Part shown: one piece after another, positions 8,194 to 16,386 of the stretch
How positions within the stretch are numbered: the first letter of the stretch is position 1
How the letters are laid out: every line of letters begins with the position of its first letter
Assembly (NCBI GenBank): GCA_028714855.1
Contig: JAQTLP010000003.1
Coordinates: 62,001 to 126,000 of the forward strand
Reading direction: 5' to 3'
Length of the DNA: 64,000 nucleotides
Source of the DNA: Phycisphaerae bacterium
Lineage (GTDB): Bacteria > Planctomycetota > Phycisphaerae > Sedimentisphaerales > Anaerobacaceae
Program-made: the position numbers and the translations under genes
The notes under the pieces: model-generated
Told to the model about the DNA's origin: nothing
Database searches by the model: none
The model's input: the letters and a program-made list of their open reading frames with translations, nothing else

Positions 8194-9078
8194 TTATTTT
8201 CTTCGTTTTCGCAGCAGAACCAAAAGGCCCAAACCTAACAGAGCAATTGTCGCCGGCTCAGGAATTACCATGAAACCGTTAATAGGCAGGTGCATAGAAC
8301 CTGACCAATCCCGAGGGTCAATCCAGCCGTAGACTGTAACAGCGCCGAATTCATCAGTTGTAGCCTTGAAACCGGACCTGCAAATGTTTTCACCAAGATG
8401 GCAGCCGTCATCTTCAGCTATCAAAGTGGCAGGTGGTTTGGTCAATAACTCTTTGTATAGCCCACAAGGCATATAGGAGCCCCCTGTGCCGGGTGTAGTC
8501 AGACCATAGCCACCATAAGGAGGTTCTTCGGGAATGCTGCCATCGTAACCATGGCTGAGAAGCCATTCCATCGGATTGGTTTGGCTCCAAGCTATGAATT
8601 TGGAATCCGGGTTGTCCGAGTTACAAGACCAAACTTTTCTTTCTTCCATGGCCCAAATAGAAAAACCATACGTCGTATCAGGGTCCAAGTTGCTGAATGT
8701 GAACCTCACGTAGTTCATCCCAAAGCCCAAGCCGGTCGGCGAATACTCACCCGTTCCGGTAATGCCAGCCCAACCGCCGCTGCGGTTACGTGCCATACCA
8801 GCATGAATAGGCGGAGCCCCTACCTGATATTTATACACGTCAAATTCCACTACCGGATTCTCCCATGACAACCCTCCCATATCGAAAGTCTTAGTTACCG
8901 GTCCAGTCCAGTCCCTACTAAATAACCAAGGCTCCCACCCGTACTTCTCCGTAGGTGCATCATAACAATCAATGTCAACCTTCAAAGGATTATCCGCTCT
9001 TATTGGTGATGCCGGTGCCGGTGTGCTCAACAAAACTATAATTAACGCAATGCTTAGAACAATTAACCTGTTATACAT
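8194..9078 (-). CDS. PEP-CTERM sorting-domain protein
   Basis: This 294-residue secreted protein has a signal peptide (MYNRLIVLSIALIIVLLSTP) and a C-terminal tail PEPATIALLGLGLLVLLRK ending in basic residues. The start at 9078 has AAAGGAGAGG upstream; the frame extension to 9177 has no such site and lacks a signal-like beginning. The body is rich in Trp, Gly and Pro and suggests an extracellular beta domain. No enzymatic motif was recognised. Confidence 0.82.
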   Translation of the reverse strand: MYNRLIVLSIALIIVLLSTPAPASPIRADNPLKVDIDCYDAPTEKYGWEPWLFSRDWTGPVTKTFDMGGLSWENPVVEFDVYKYQVGAPPIHAGMARNRSGGWAGITGTGEYSPTGLGFGMNYVRFTFSNLDPDTTYGFSIWAMEERKVWSCNSDNPDSKFIAWSQTNPMEWLLSHGYDGSIPEEPPYGGYGLTTPGTGGSYMPCGLYKELLTKPPATLIAEDDGCHLGENICRSGFKATTDEFGAVTVYGWIDPRDWSGSMHLPINGFMVIPEPATIALLGLGLLVLLRKRRK

Positions 9079-9198
9079 AATCCACCTCTCCTTTCCCACT
9101 TTTAAAAAGTTGGAAAACATTTCTTTTCTTGGCCACAAAGCCAAAAAATTTCCTCCCGTGATTAGACACGCATCCATAATTCAGCAGCGGGTGTGGAT

Positions 9199-9221
9199 TC
9201 GGCCGGTTACACACCGGCCGA
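9199..9221. other. Perfect 9-bp hairpin in the leader of the 8194-9078 gene
   Basis: TCGGCCGGT (9199-9207) and ACCGGCCGA (9213-9221) form a perfect stem around a five-base loop. No T-run follows on either strand. It lies about 120 bases upstream of the PEP-CTERM start and may be an mRNA leader structure or an operator. The rest of 9222-9450 shows no gene. Confidence 0.35.
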
Positions 9222-9450
9222 CCGTCGCCATATTACGTAAGCCCGTCTAACACGATTTTTTTTGGAGATGTAGTTAGTCCTCTTCTTTGTGGAATATATA
9301 TTAAAGAATCCGCAAATTCGCTTAATTCACCGGTAATTCTACCAGAAGCACCCATCTCCCTGTCAAGGGAAATTTTTATTGGATTTCAAAAAGACAGTCC
9401 TGCAACAACAACAGCAAATCGAAAGTCATTTTAACGGTGCGTGACGCTGT

Positions 9451-10203
9451 TTAGATTTGAGCCATTCCGCCATCGACGAAGAGTTCGATGCCATTGACGA
9501 AGCTGCTGTCGCCGGAAGCGAGAAAGAGGACGGCGGAGGCAAACTCATCAGGCTCGCCGATTCGGCCGAGTGGAATAGAGGCGGCGATGTCGGCTTTGAA
9601 CTGAGGGATTTGTTCTTCCGTCGGCGCGAGTGCGCGCAGGCCAGCCGTATCGGTCGGTCCGGGGCTGACGACGTTGACGCGAATATTGCGAGACTTGAGG
9701 TCAAGCGCCCAACATCGGGCAAAGGAACGGACGGCGGCCTTGCTTGCGCTATAGACGCTGAAGGCGGGTGTACCCGTCGATGCAGCGATAGAGGCGTTGA
9801 GAACAATCGAAGAGCCATCGCGAAGCAGAGGAAGGGCTTTTTGAACGGTGAAGAGAAGACCTTTGACGTTCATGTCGAAGGTCTTGTCGAAATGCTCCTC
9901 GGTGATTTCGCCGAGGGGGACGAATTCGCCCCAGCCGACGTTGGCGAAGAGGATGTCGAGGCGGCCTTTCTGCTTTTTGATGGTTTCAAAGAGGCGGTCG
10001 AGGTCGGCGAGTTTGGAGACGTCACCCTGTATGCCAACGGCATTTGAGCCGATATCCTTTACGGCGGCGTCGAGTTCGGCCTGACGGCGGCCAGTGATAA
10101 AGACGAATGCGCCTTCGGCGACGAATCGCTTGGCGGTCGCGAGGCCGAGGCCGCTGCTGCCGCCGGTGATTAGTGCGATTTTTCCTGCCAATTTCTGCGA
10201 CAT
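9451..10203 (-). CDS. Short-chain dehydrogenase/reductase (SDR)
   Basis: This 250-residue classical SDR has an NAD(P)-binding glycine motif TGGSSGLG (13-20), Ser138, and the catalytic pair Tyr151 and Lys155 (YSASK). The C-terminal [13 protein letters not shown] is typical. The substrate cannot be told from sequence. It is divergent from the MarR-type gene at 10405, a layout common for SDRs controlled by MarR repressors (inference). Two decayed copies of its ends lie at 7357 and 7962. Confidence 0.9.
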   Translation of the reverse strand: MSQKLAGKIALITGGSSGLGLATAKRFVAEGAFVFITGRRQAELDAAVKDIGSNAVGIQGDVSKLADLDRLFETIKKQKGRLDILFANVGWGEFVPLGEITEEHFDKTFDMNVKGLLFTVQKALPLLRDGSSIVLNASIAASTGTPAFSVYSASKAAVRSFARCWALDLKSRNIRVNVVSPGPTDTAGLRALAPTEEQIPQFKADIAASIPLGRIGEPDEFASAVLFLASGDSSFVNGIELFVDGGMAQI

Positions 10204-10404
10204 AATAATGCTCCAAAGAATTCTGCAAATCCTATCCGTGTATTTTCCTTAAATAGCGGTCAGATGTCAAGACGCAGGCGGAAACTGCGATTTTGAGGAT
10301 TTTTGGCACCAGAAAGATTCTTTGAAAATTGAGAGATTTCTATTGCCCATCAGTTGCGACGTATATAGTTTATATATTAACAGTTTAGCCGAAGAGAATT
10401 TAAT

Positions 10405-10878
10405 ATGCCGCTAAAAGAAGAATTGAAGTTAAAAAAGGGATTCGAGACAGCCGAACACGAAGCTTTGCTGAACATCTACTATACGGCAAACCTGCTCAAG
10501 AAACACGCTGATGTGTTTTTTAAGACTTTCGGCCTAACGGATATCCAGTTTAATGTTATGATGCTCATTGCCTACCAAGCCGGCGAAGAAGGCGGTCTGA
10601 GCCAGGCGCAATTAAGTAATATGATGCTTGTCAACCGCGCCAATATCACGACGCTTATAGACAGAATGGAAAAGGCATCGCTTGTTATACGTACCAGCGC
10701 TTGCGATGACAGGCGCACCAATATAATCAAACTGACCGCACAAGGGGAAAAACTATTCGCAAAGGCAGAACCATTCTATCTGGAGCAGGTAAAGCAGATA
10801 ATGTCCAAGGCCAGCCAAGCTGAACAGAAAAAGCTAATGGCACTGCTTGAAAAGGTAAGAGGCAATTTAAGGCAGTAA
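10405..10878 (+). CDS. MarR-family transcriptional regulator
   Basis: This 157-residue winged-helix regulator contains the helix-turn-helix and wing region SQAQLSNMMLVNRANITTLI, DRMEKASLV and RTSACDDRRTN, flanked by dimerisation helices. MarR proteins usually repress neighbouring genes and respond to small ligands. The divergent SDR, with an AT-rich spacer at 10204-10404 containing TATATA repeats, is its most likely target (inference). Confidence 0.88.
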   Translation: MPLKEELKLKKGFETAEHEALLNIYYTANLLKKHADVFFKTFGLTDIQFNVMMLIAYQAGEEGGLSQAQLSNMMLVNRANITTLIDRMEKASLVIRTSACDDRRTNIIKLTAQGEKLFAKAEPFYLEQVKQIMSKASQAEQKKLMALLEKVRGNLRQ

Positions 10879-10935
10879 ATCTCCGGAGGGAAAACGAACC
10901 AGCATTATTAGGCAGGCGGTGGTTTAGTAACAATT

Positions 10936-11967
10936 GTGGACAAGGACCTGAAAAACAAGACGCTCGGCGAGCTCGAGAGTATAGTCGAAAATTCCGGCCA
11001 GAAGAAATATCTGGCCAAATACATTTTCACGTTTATTCACCGCAAGGGAGCCGCTGAAATATCGGATATAAGCCCACTAAGCAAGGCCTTTCGAGCTGAG
11101 CTGGCGAAGCAGGGCTACTATATTTCTCATCTGAAAACGGAACAGATGCTGGCCGATACGGAGGGGACCAAAAAATATCTTTTCGAGCTAAGCGACGGCG
11201 AACGAATCGAAACGGTGCTTTTAGCCGACGGCAATCGCAAGACGCTGTGCGTCTCAACGCAGGCGGGGTGTTCGATGGACTGCGCATTCTGCGCGACCGC
11301 GAAGCTGAAATTCCGAAGAAACCTTACGGCGGCGGAGATAGTCGACCAGGTGAATGTCATCGAAGGAGAAAATGGAAGGATAAGCAACGTTGTCTATATG
11401 GGGATGGGTGAGCCGCTGCAGAATTACGAGGCGGTTTTGAAATCGGTGCGGATACTGAATCATCCGGAGGGAAAAAATATCGGCATCCGGCATTTAACAG
11501 TCAGCACGTGCGGAGACGCTGAGGGCATCCGGAAACTTGCGAGAGAGGACATTCGTCCGCGACTGGCGATATCCTTGAACGCGCCGGTCGATGCGCTGCG
11601 AAACAAGATTATGGCAATCAATAAAAAATATTCAATCGCAGAGCTGTTTGCTGCGGTGAAGGATTACCAGGCGAAGACGAGAGAGCGAGTTACATTCGAA
11701 TACGTGCTGATAAAGAAGTTAAATGACTCCAAGCTGCACGGTCAAATGCTGGCTAAATTGGCTCGGCAGGTGAAATGCAATGTGAACCTGATCGAGTACA
11801 ATCCTCATCCGCACTGTCTTTTTGAAGCGAGCGACAGGGAGACAATAAAACGGTTTACGCAAGTGCTGGAAGAAGCCGGTATTGAAACAACCATCCGTTT
11901 TAAAAAGGGGCGGAAGATAAAGGCGGCGTGCGGGCAATTGGGGGCGGATATGATAGGAAAAATTTAG
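10936..11967 (+). CDS. rlmN: Dual-specificity 23S rRNA/tRNA adenine-C2 methyltransferase RlmN
   Basis: This radical SAM enzyme methylates A2503 of 23S rRNA and A37 of some tRNAs. The 343-residue protein starts at GTG. It carries the cluster motif CSMDCAFC (Cys112, Cys116, Cys119). The two mechanistic cysteines are also visible: one in LCVSTQAGC (Cys105) and one near the C terminus in AACGQL (Cys332). The MGMGEPLQNY segment is diagnostic. Length and order match the family. Confidence 0.95.
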   Translation: MDKDLKNKTLGELESIVENSGQKKYLAKYIFTFIHRKGAAEISDISPLSKAFRAELAKQGYYISHLKTEQMLADTEGTKKYLFELSDGERIETVLLADGNRKTLCVSTQAGCSMDCAFCATAKLKFRRNLTAAEIVDQVNVIEGENGRISNVVYMGMGEPLQNYEAVLKSVRILNHPEGKNIGIRHLTVSTCGDAEGIRKLAREDIRPRLAISLNAPVDALRNKIMAINKKYSIAELFAAVKDYQAKTRERVTFEYVLIKKLNDSKLHGQMLAKLARQVKCNVNLIEYNPHPHCLFEASDRETIKRFTQVLEEAGIETTIRFKKGRKIKAACGQLGADMIGKI

Positions 11968-12095
11968 AATTGAGAATTTAGAATTTCCGAAGATAAACTT
12001 CGCAGAAATGGCAAAGAAATTACCACTTGACTATTAAGACTTGCATTCATAAACTCGCCAGTTTGTTTGATCGGGATTTAAGGAAGGTTGGTTAG

Positions 12096-12974
12096 ATGAA
12101 AGAAGCAATTACAAAAGCTGACGCCCTGATAGAGGCGATGGAATATATCGGGCGGTTTCGCGGCAAAATCGTGGTCGTGAAACTGGGCGGGAGCATCCTC
12201 GACGAGACGTGTCTGCAGAAGAAGCTCCTGACAGACATAGCGTTTATGGCGACGGTCGGGATTCGGCCGATTATCGTGCACGGCGGCGGAAAAGCGATTA
12301 CAAAGGCGATGGACGAGGTCGGCATCGAGGCGACGTGGGTGCAGGGACGACGATATACCGACGAGCGGACGCTGACAATCGTGGAGCATACGCTTGTGCA
12401 TAAAGTCAACACGCCGATATGCAATATGCTCGGAGAGCTGAACTGCAAAGTGATGGCACTGCATACGCTGAGCAGCTGCGTGTTGTTTGCAGAGGTGCTG
12501 CGACTGGCCGGCGAGAACGGACGTAAAATTGACCTCGGACTGGTCGGCGATGTCACGGATGTAAATTCGGAACTGTTGAAGACGCTGTGTGCCGATGGGA
12601 TAATACCGGTCATTGCGTCGGCAGCGAAAGACAGAGCAGGCGGGCGATTAAATGTCAACGCTGACAGCGCGGCGGGCAAGGTCGCCGGCGGGGTCGGGGC
12701 CGAGAAGCTCGTCGTTGTGAGCGATACTCACGGGGTACGAAAGGACATCAATGACCCTGAAAGCACGATATCGAGTCTTAATGAGGCACAAATTAAGGAG
12801 ATGATTGACGCAGGCATTATCGGCGACGCGATGCTGCCGAAGGTCGAGGCGTGCCTGATGGCACTGGGCGCCGGAGTAAAGAAGGCGCATATTATTGACG
12901 GCCGAATTGAACATTCGCTGCTGTTGGAAATTTATACAGACAAGGGTGTTGGAACGGAGATAATAAAGAATTGA
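12096..12974 (+). CDS. argB: Acetylglutamate kinase
   Basis: This kinase phosphorylates N-acetylglutamate, the second step of arginine synthesis. The 292-residue protein shows VVKLGGSIL (about 26-34), the phosphate-binding IIVHGGGKAI, and the RLNVNADSAAGKVAG substrate loop. It is the first gene of argB-argD-argF. Its stop is eight bases before the preferred argD start. Confidence 0.95.
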   Translation: MKEAITKADALIEAMEYIGRFRGKIVVVKLGGSILDETCLQKKLLTDIAFMATVGIRPIIVHGGGKAITKAMDEVGIEATWVQGRRYTDERTLTIVEHTLVHKVNTPICNMLGELNCKVMALHTLSSCVLFAEVLRLAGENGRKIDLGLVGDVTDVNSELLKTLCADGIIPVIASAAKDRAGGRLNVNADSAAGKVAGGVGAEKLVVVSDTHGVRKDINDPESTISSLNEAQIKEMIDAGIIGDAMLPKVEACLMALGAGVKKAHIIDGRIEHSLLLEIYTDKGVGTEIIKN

Positions 12975-12982
12975 GAGCAATT

Positions 12983-14167
12983 ATGACAACGGAAGAAACA
13001 ATTAGTTTGTTTGATAAATATGTTATCGGCAATTACAGCCGGCTGCGCCGTGTTATTGTCCGCGGCGAAGGGTGTTACTTTTTTGACGCGGACGGGAACA
13101 AAATACTGGATATGTTTCCAGGATGGGCGGTCAGTGGGATAGGTCACTGCCATCCGAAGGTGGTTGAGGCGATTCGCAAGCAGGCGGGGGAATTGCTGCA
13201 CATGGATAATACCTTTTACACCGAACAGCAGGGGCAGCTTGCACAAATGCTGAGCGAGCGGGCGTTCGGGGGCAAGAGTTTTTTCTGCAACAGCGGCGCT
13301 GAAGCAAACGAAGCTGCGCTGAAACTGGCCCGGCTATACGCGGGCGGCGGGAAATATAAATTTATTACGGCTGAAGGGAGCTTCCACGGGCGGACATTCG
13401 CGACCGTGACGGCGACGGCCCAGCCGAAATATCACGAGGGTTTTCTGCCGCTACTGCCGGGGTTTGCTTATGTGCCGTTCAATGACATCAAGGCACTGGA
13501 GTCGGTGTTCAGTGATGAGGTCGCGGCGGTTATGGTCGAGCCGATTCAGGGCGAAGGCGGAATAAACGTCGCCACGAAAGAGTATCTGCAGGCGATTCGG
13601 CAGCTGTGCGATGAAAAAGGCGCGGTGATGATACTCGATGAGGTGCAAACTGGAATGGGACGGACGGGGAAATGGTTCGCATATCAGCATTTTGATGTTG
13701 AGCCGGACATAATGACGCTGGCGAAGGCGCTTGGCGGCGGCGTGGCGATAGGGGCGATGATGGCCAAAGAAGAGCTGGCGGCGAAGCTGGTTCCGGGCAA
13801 ACACGCATCGACGTTCGGCGGCAACTGCCTGGCGTGCGCGGCGGGGATTGCGGTGATTGAGGCGATAGAAGAAGACAATCTCCTGGAAAACGCGGCCAAT
13901 ATGGGGCGGTATGCACAGGAGAAACTCAACGAGCTGAAACAAAAACATTTCATCATCGACCACGTTCGCGGAATCGGTTTGATGATTGGGATTCAATTGA
14001 AAGGCCCCGGAAAAGAAATAGTCGAAAAATGCCTGGAGAAAGGGCTGCGGATAAACTGTACCCACGAGAGCGTCCTGCGGATGATGCCGGCAATGATTGT
14101 TACGAAGGAAGAAATCGACCAGACGGTCGATATTATCGACGGGGTTTTAAGCGAGAGCGGAAAATGA
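12983..14167 (+). CDS. argD: Acetylornithine/N-succinyldiaminopimelate aminotransferase-type enzyme
   Basis: This PLP-dependent class III aminotransferase makes N-acetylornithine. FCNSGAEANEAALKLARLYA, the FHGRTFATVTAT segment, ILDEVQTGMGRTGKWFAYQH and the Lys-bearing LAKALGGGVAIGAM are all present. The ATG at 12983 gives 394 residues and is preferred to the TTG at 12971, which would overlap argB. The arg neighbours support ArgD over other class III enzymes. Confidence 0.93.
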   Translation: MTTEETISLFDKYVIGNYSRLRRVIVRGEGCYFFDADGNKILDMFPGWAVSGIGHCHPKVVEAIRKQAGELLHMDNTFYTEQQGQLAQMLSERAFGGKSFFCNSGAEANEAALKLARLYAGGGKYKFITAEGSFHGRTFATVTATAQPKYHEGFLPLLPGFAYVPFNDIKALESVFSDEVAAVMVEPIQGEGGINVATKEYLQAIRQLCDEKGAVMILDEVQTGMGRTGKWFAYQHFDVEPDIMTLAKALGGGVAIGAMMAKEELAAKLVPGKHASTFGGNCLACAAGIAVIEAIEEDNLLENAANMGRYAQEKLNELKQKHFIIDHVRGIGLMIGIQLKGPGKEIVEKCLEKGLRINCTHESVLRMMPAMIVTKEEIDQTVDIIDGVLSESGK

Positions 14168-15075
14168 AAAACTTTATCTCGATAAGTAAATGTTCTGCTG
14201 AGGAATTGCGAGAGCTGTTAGATGAAAGTGCGGAGCTGAAGAAATTGTACAAAGGCGGCGGGCGGGACGCCTGCCTAACGGGCAAGGTGCTGGCGATGCT
14301 TTTCGAGAAGCCGAGCCTGCGGACGCGAATCAGCTTTAGTGTCGCGATGACGGACCTCGGCGGCAGCGCGATTTATGTCAAGCCGGAAGATATCGGCGGT
14401 ATCGGCAAGCGCGAGCCGGTGAAAGATATGGCGCGGGTGCTGAGCCGATATGTGGATGGGATAATGGCGCGGACGTTCGAGCACAGCGTTGTCATCGAGC
14501 TGGCAGAATTCGCGACGGTGCCGGTGATAAATGCGCTAACGGACTGGTCACATCCGTGCCAAGCGATGGCGGACGTGCTGACGATAAAAGAGCATCTGGG
14601 GCGACTCGAAGGCGTCAAGGTCGCATACATCGGGGACGGCAATAACGTGGCGCGGTCGCTGGCGTTTGCGTGCGCTAAGCTCGAAATGAAAATAGTTATC
14701 GCGGCACCGAAAGGATATGAGCTTGAGGCTGAGACAATCAAAACAACCAATCAGATATCGGCAGGCAGCGTCGAGCAGGTAAATGACCCGAAGCAGGCCG
14801 TTAGCGGGGCTGATATAATTTACACCGATACGTGGGTGAGCATGGGGCAGGAGAAAGAAAAGAAAAAACGCATCAAGGATTTCAAGGGTTTTCAGGTCGA
14901 TGCCAAACTGGTCAAATTAGCAGGCAGCGGCGTTAAGGTTATGCACTGTCTGCCAGCGTATCGCGGGCTTGAGATTACCGATGAGGTTGTCGAGTCGAAA
15001 AATTCGATTGTTTTCGACCAGTCTGAAAACCGCCTGCATTTTCAGCGTGCACTGCTCAAAAAACTAATAAGCTGA
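14164..15075 (+). CDS. argF: Ornithine carbamoyltransferase
   Basis: This enzyme converts ornithine and carbamoyl phosphate to citrulline. The 303-residue protein has the carbamoyl-phosphate motif FEKPSLRTRISF (S-L-R-T-R) and the HPCQAMAD motif. The late motif HCLPAYRG appears where many members read HCLPA. Its ATG overlaps the argD stop as ATGA, indicating translational coupling. Confidence 0.94.
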   Translation: MKNFISISKCSAEELRELLDESAELKKLYKGGGRDACLTGKVLAMLFEKPSLRTRISFSVAMTDLGGSAIYVKPEDIGGIGKREPVKDMARVLSRYVDGIMARTFEHSVVIELAEFATVPVINALTDWSHPCQAMADVLTIKEHLGRLEGVKVAYIGDGNNVARSLAFACAKLEMKIVIAAPKGYELEAETIKTTNQISAGSVEQVNDPKQAVSGADIIYTDTWVSMGQEKEKKKRIKDFKGFQVDAKLVKLAGSGVKVMHCLPAYRGLEITDEVVESKNSIVFDQSENRLHFQRALLKKLIS

Positions 15076-15090
15076 CGAAACACTGATTCG

Positions 15091-15699
15091 ATGAAACAAA
15101 AAATTCTCGTTGCGACTACGAATCCTGGGAAGATTGCGGAACTGAGGGCGATGCTGGATTTGGATGTCGAGTGGGCGGGGCTGGCGGATTTTCCAAACAT
15201 AAATGAATTAAAAGAGGACGGCGAAACGTTCGCAGAGAATGCACGCAAGAAGGCTGCCGGATACGCAAAGCAAACAGGGCTGTGGACGATAGCGGATGAT
15301 TCGGGGCTGGTGGTCGATGCACTGGGGGGACAGCCGGGGGTGAGGAGCGCGAGGTTTTCAGGTGCGAAAGATAAAGAGAGGACGCTTCTCGACCATAAGA
15401 ATATGGCTAAAGCGCTGAAGCTGCTTGAGGGAACACCAAAAGAAAAAAGGACGGCGAGATTTGTGTGCTGTCTGTGTCTTGCGAGCCCAGAAAAAATTCT
15501 GATTGAGACGGAGGGAAAACTCGAAGGCAGTATAGCTGAAAAGGAAACAGGAACCAACGGCTTCGGGTATGACCCGATTTTTTTCGTGCCGAGATTGGGA
15601 AAAAGTGTTGCACAACTTACCCGCGAAGAGAAAAATGCGATAAGTCATCGCGGCAACGCCATTCGAAAATTAAAACCCTTATTAGCAAAATTGATATAA
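15091..15699 (+). CDS. rdgB: XTP/dITP diphosphatase (RdgB/HAM1 family)
   Basis: This enzyme hydrolyses non-canonical purine triphosphates such as dITP and XTP to keep them out of DNA. Key segments are TTNPGKIAELRAML at the N terminus, TFAENARKKA, the metal-binding ADDSGLVVDALGG, GVRSARF, and the late GTNGFGYDPIFF and SHRGNA. The 202-residue length is normal. It follows argF by 15 bases and may be in the same transcript. Confidence 0.94.
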   Translation: MKQKILVATTNPGKIAELRAMLDLDVEWAGLADFPNINELKEDGETFAENARKKAAGYAKQTGLWTIADDSGLVVDALGGQPGVRSARFSGAKDKERTLLDHKNMAKALKLLEGTPKEKRTARFVCCLCLASPEKILIETEGKLEGSIAEKETGTNGFGYDPIFFVPRLGKSVAQLTREEKNAISHRGNAIRKLKPLLAKLI

Positions 15700-15757
15700 A
15701 AGAGAACGATACTCAAAAAGCAAATACTTTAAAAACCAATTACGAAAGGGACTGAGA

Positions 15758-16189
15758 ATGAAAAATGCAAAAACAGTGATGGTTATCGTAATGGCTGCCG
15801 TGCTGAGCTTAGTGCTTTGCGGCGCAGCTTTTCCCAAAAAGCCAGATTGCAAGAAAACAGTGGAGACATTTCTGGCAGGCGTACTCAAAGGGGAAATCGA
15901 TAAATCCTATGACGAAATTATTCCTGAATCTCTGAAGGAAGCCAAGCCGCAGGAGGTTCAGGCTTTAAAATCACAAACAAAAACAACTCTTGATGCGCGC
16001 GGCAAGTTATTGGGTTATGAGTTTGTAAAACAGCAACAATACGGAGATTGCATCGTTCGGCTGGTCTATATACTTAAGACCGAGCATATGCCTATTACAT
16101 GGGAGTTTTACTTTTATAAGGCATCCTCGGACTGGATCCTTGTAAACATCAAATACAGTGATGAGTATGACTTGTTAGTGGATAAATGA
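15758..16189 (+). CDS. Small secreted hypothetical protein
   Basis: This 143-residue protein has a clear signal peptide (MKNAKTVMVIVMAAVLSLVL with a Cys shortly after, so a lipoprotein is possible). A compact alpha/beta domain follows that resembles NTF2-like or DUF4878-type secreted domains, with a late WEFYFYKASSDWILVNIKY pattern. No catalytic residues are evident. The start has GAAAGGGACTGAG upstream. The function is not assigned. Confidence 0.65.
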   Translation: MKNAKTVMVIVMAAVLSLVLCGAAFPKKPDCKKTVETFLAGVLKGEIDKSYDEIIPESLKEAKPQEVQALKSQTKTTLDARGKLLGYEFVKQQQYGDCIVRLVYILKTEHMPITWEFYFYKASSDWILVNIKYSDEYDLLVDK

Positions 16190-16386
16190 GAGAAAATAAT
16201 TAATAGACCATAAAGTAAAACTGACCTTAACCATATTTACTCAAAGAGAGTATCCTGAAAAAGGGGGAAAGTTGATTTTTCTTGACAGTTCTGCAATCTG
16301 TTTGTATTTGTCCATTTCTAAATTTTGTTAAGGAATCATCGATTAATACACGATAAAGGATATTTAGCGGCTTAAACGTTTTGCTT

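Noticed and set aside
9079-9250. Weak sigma-54-like GG-N10-GC spacing upstream of the 8194-9078 PEP-CTERM gene
   Set aside because: Only the invariant dinucleotides match; the flanking consensus is absent, so chance is likely.
9457-10047. 196-residue open frame on the plus strand
   Set aside because: It is antisense to the SDR gene and dominated by GC-rich codon-bias patterns.
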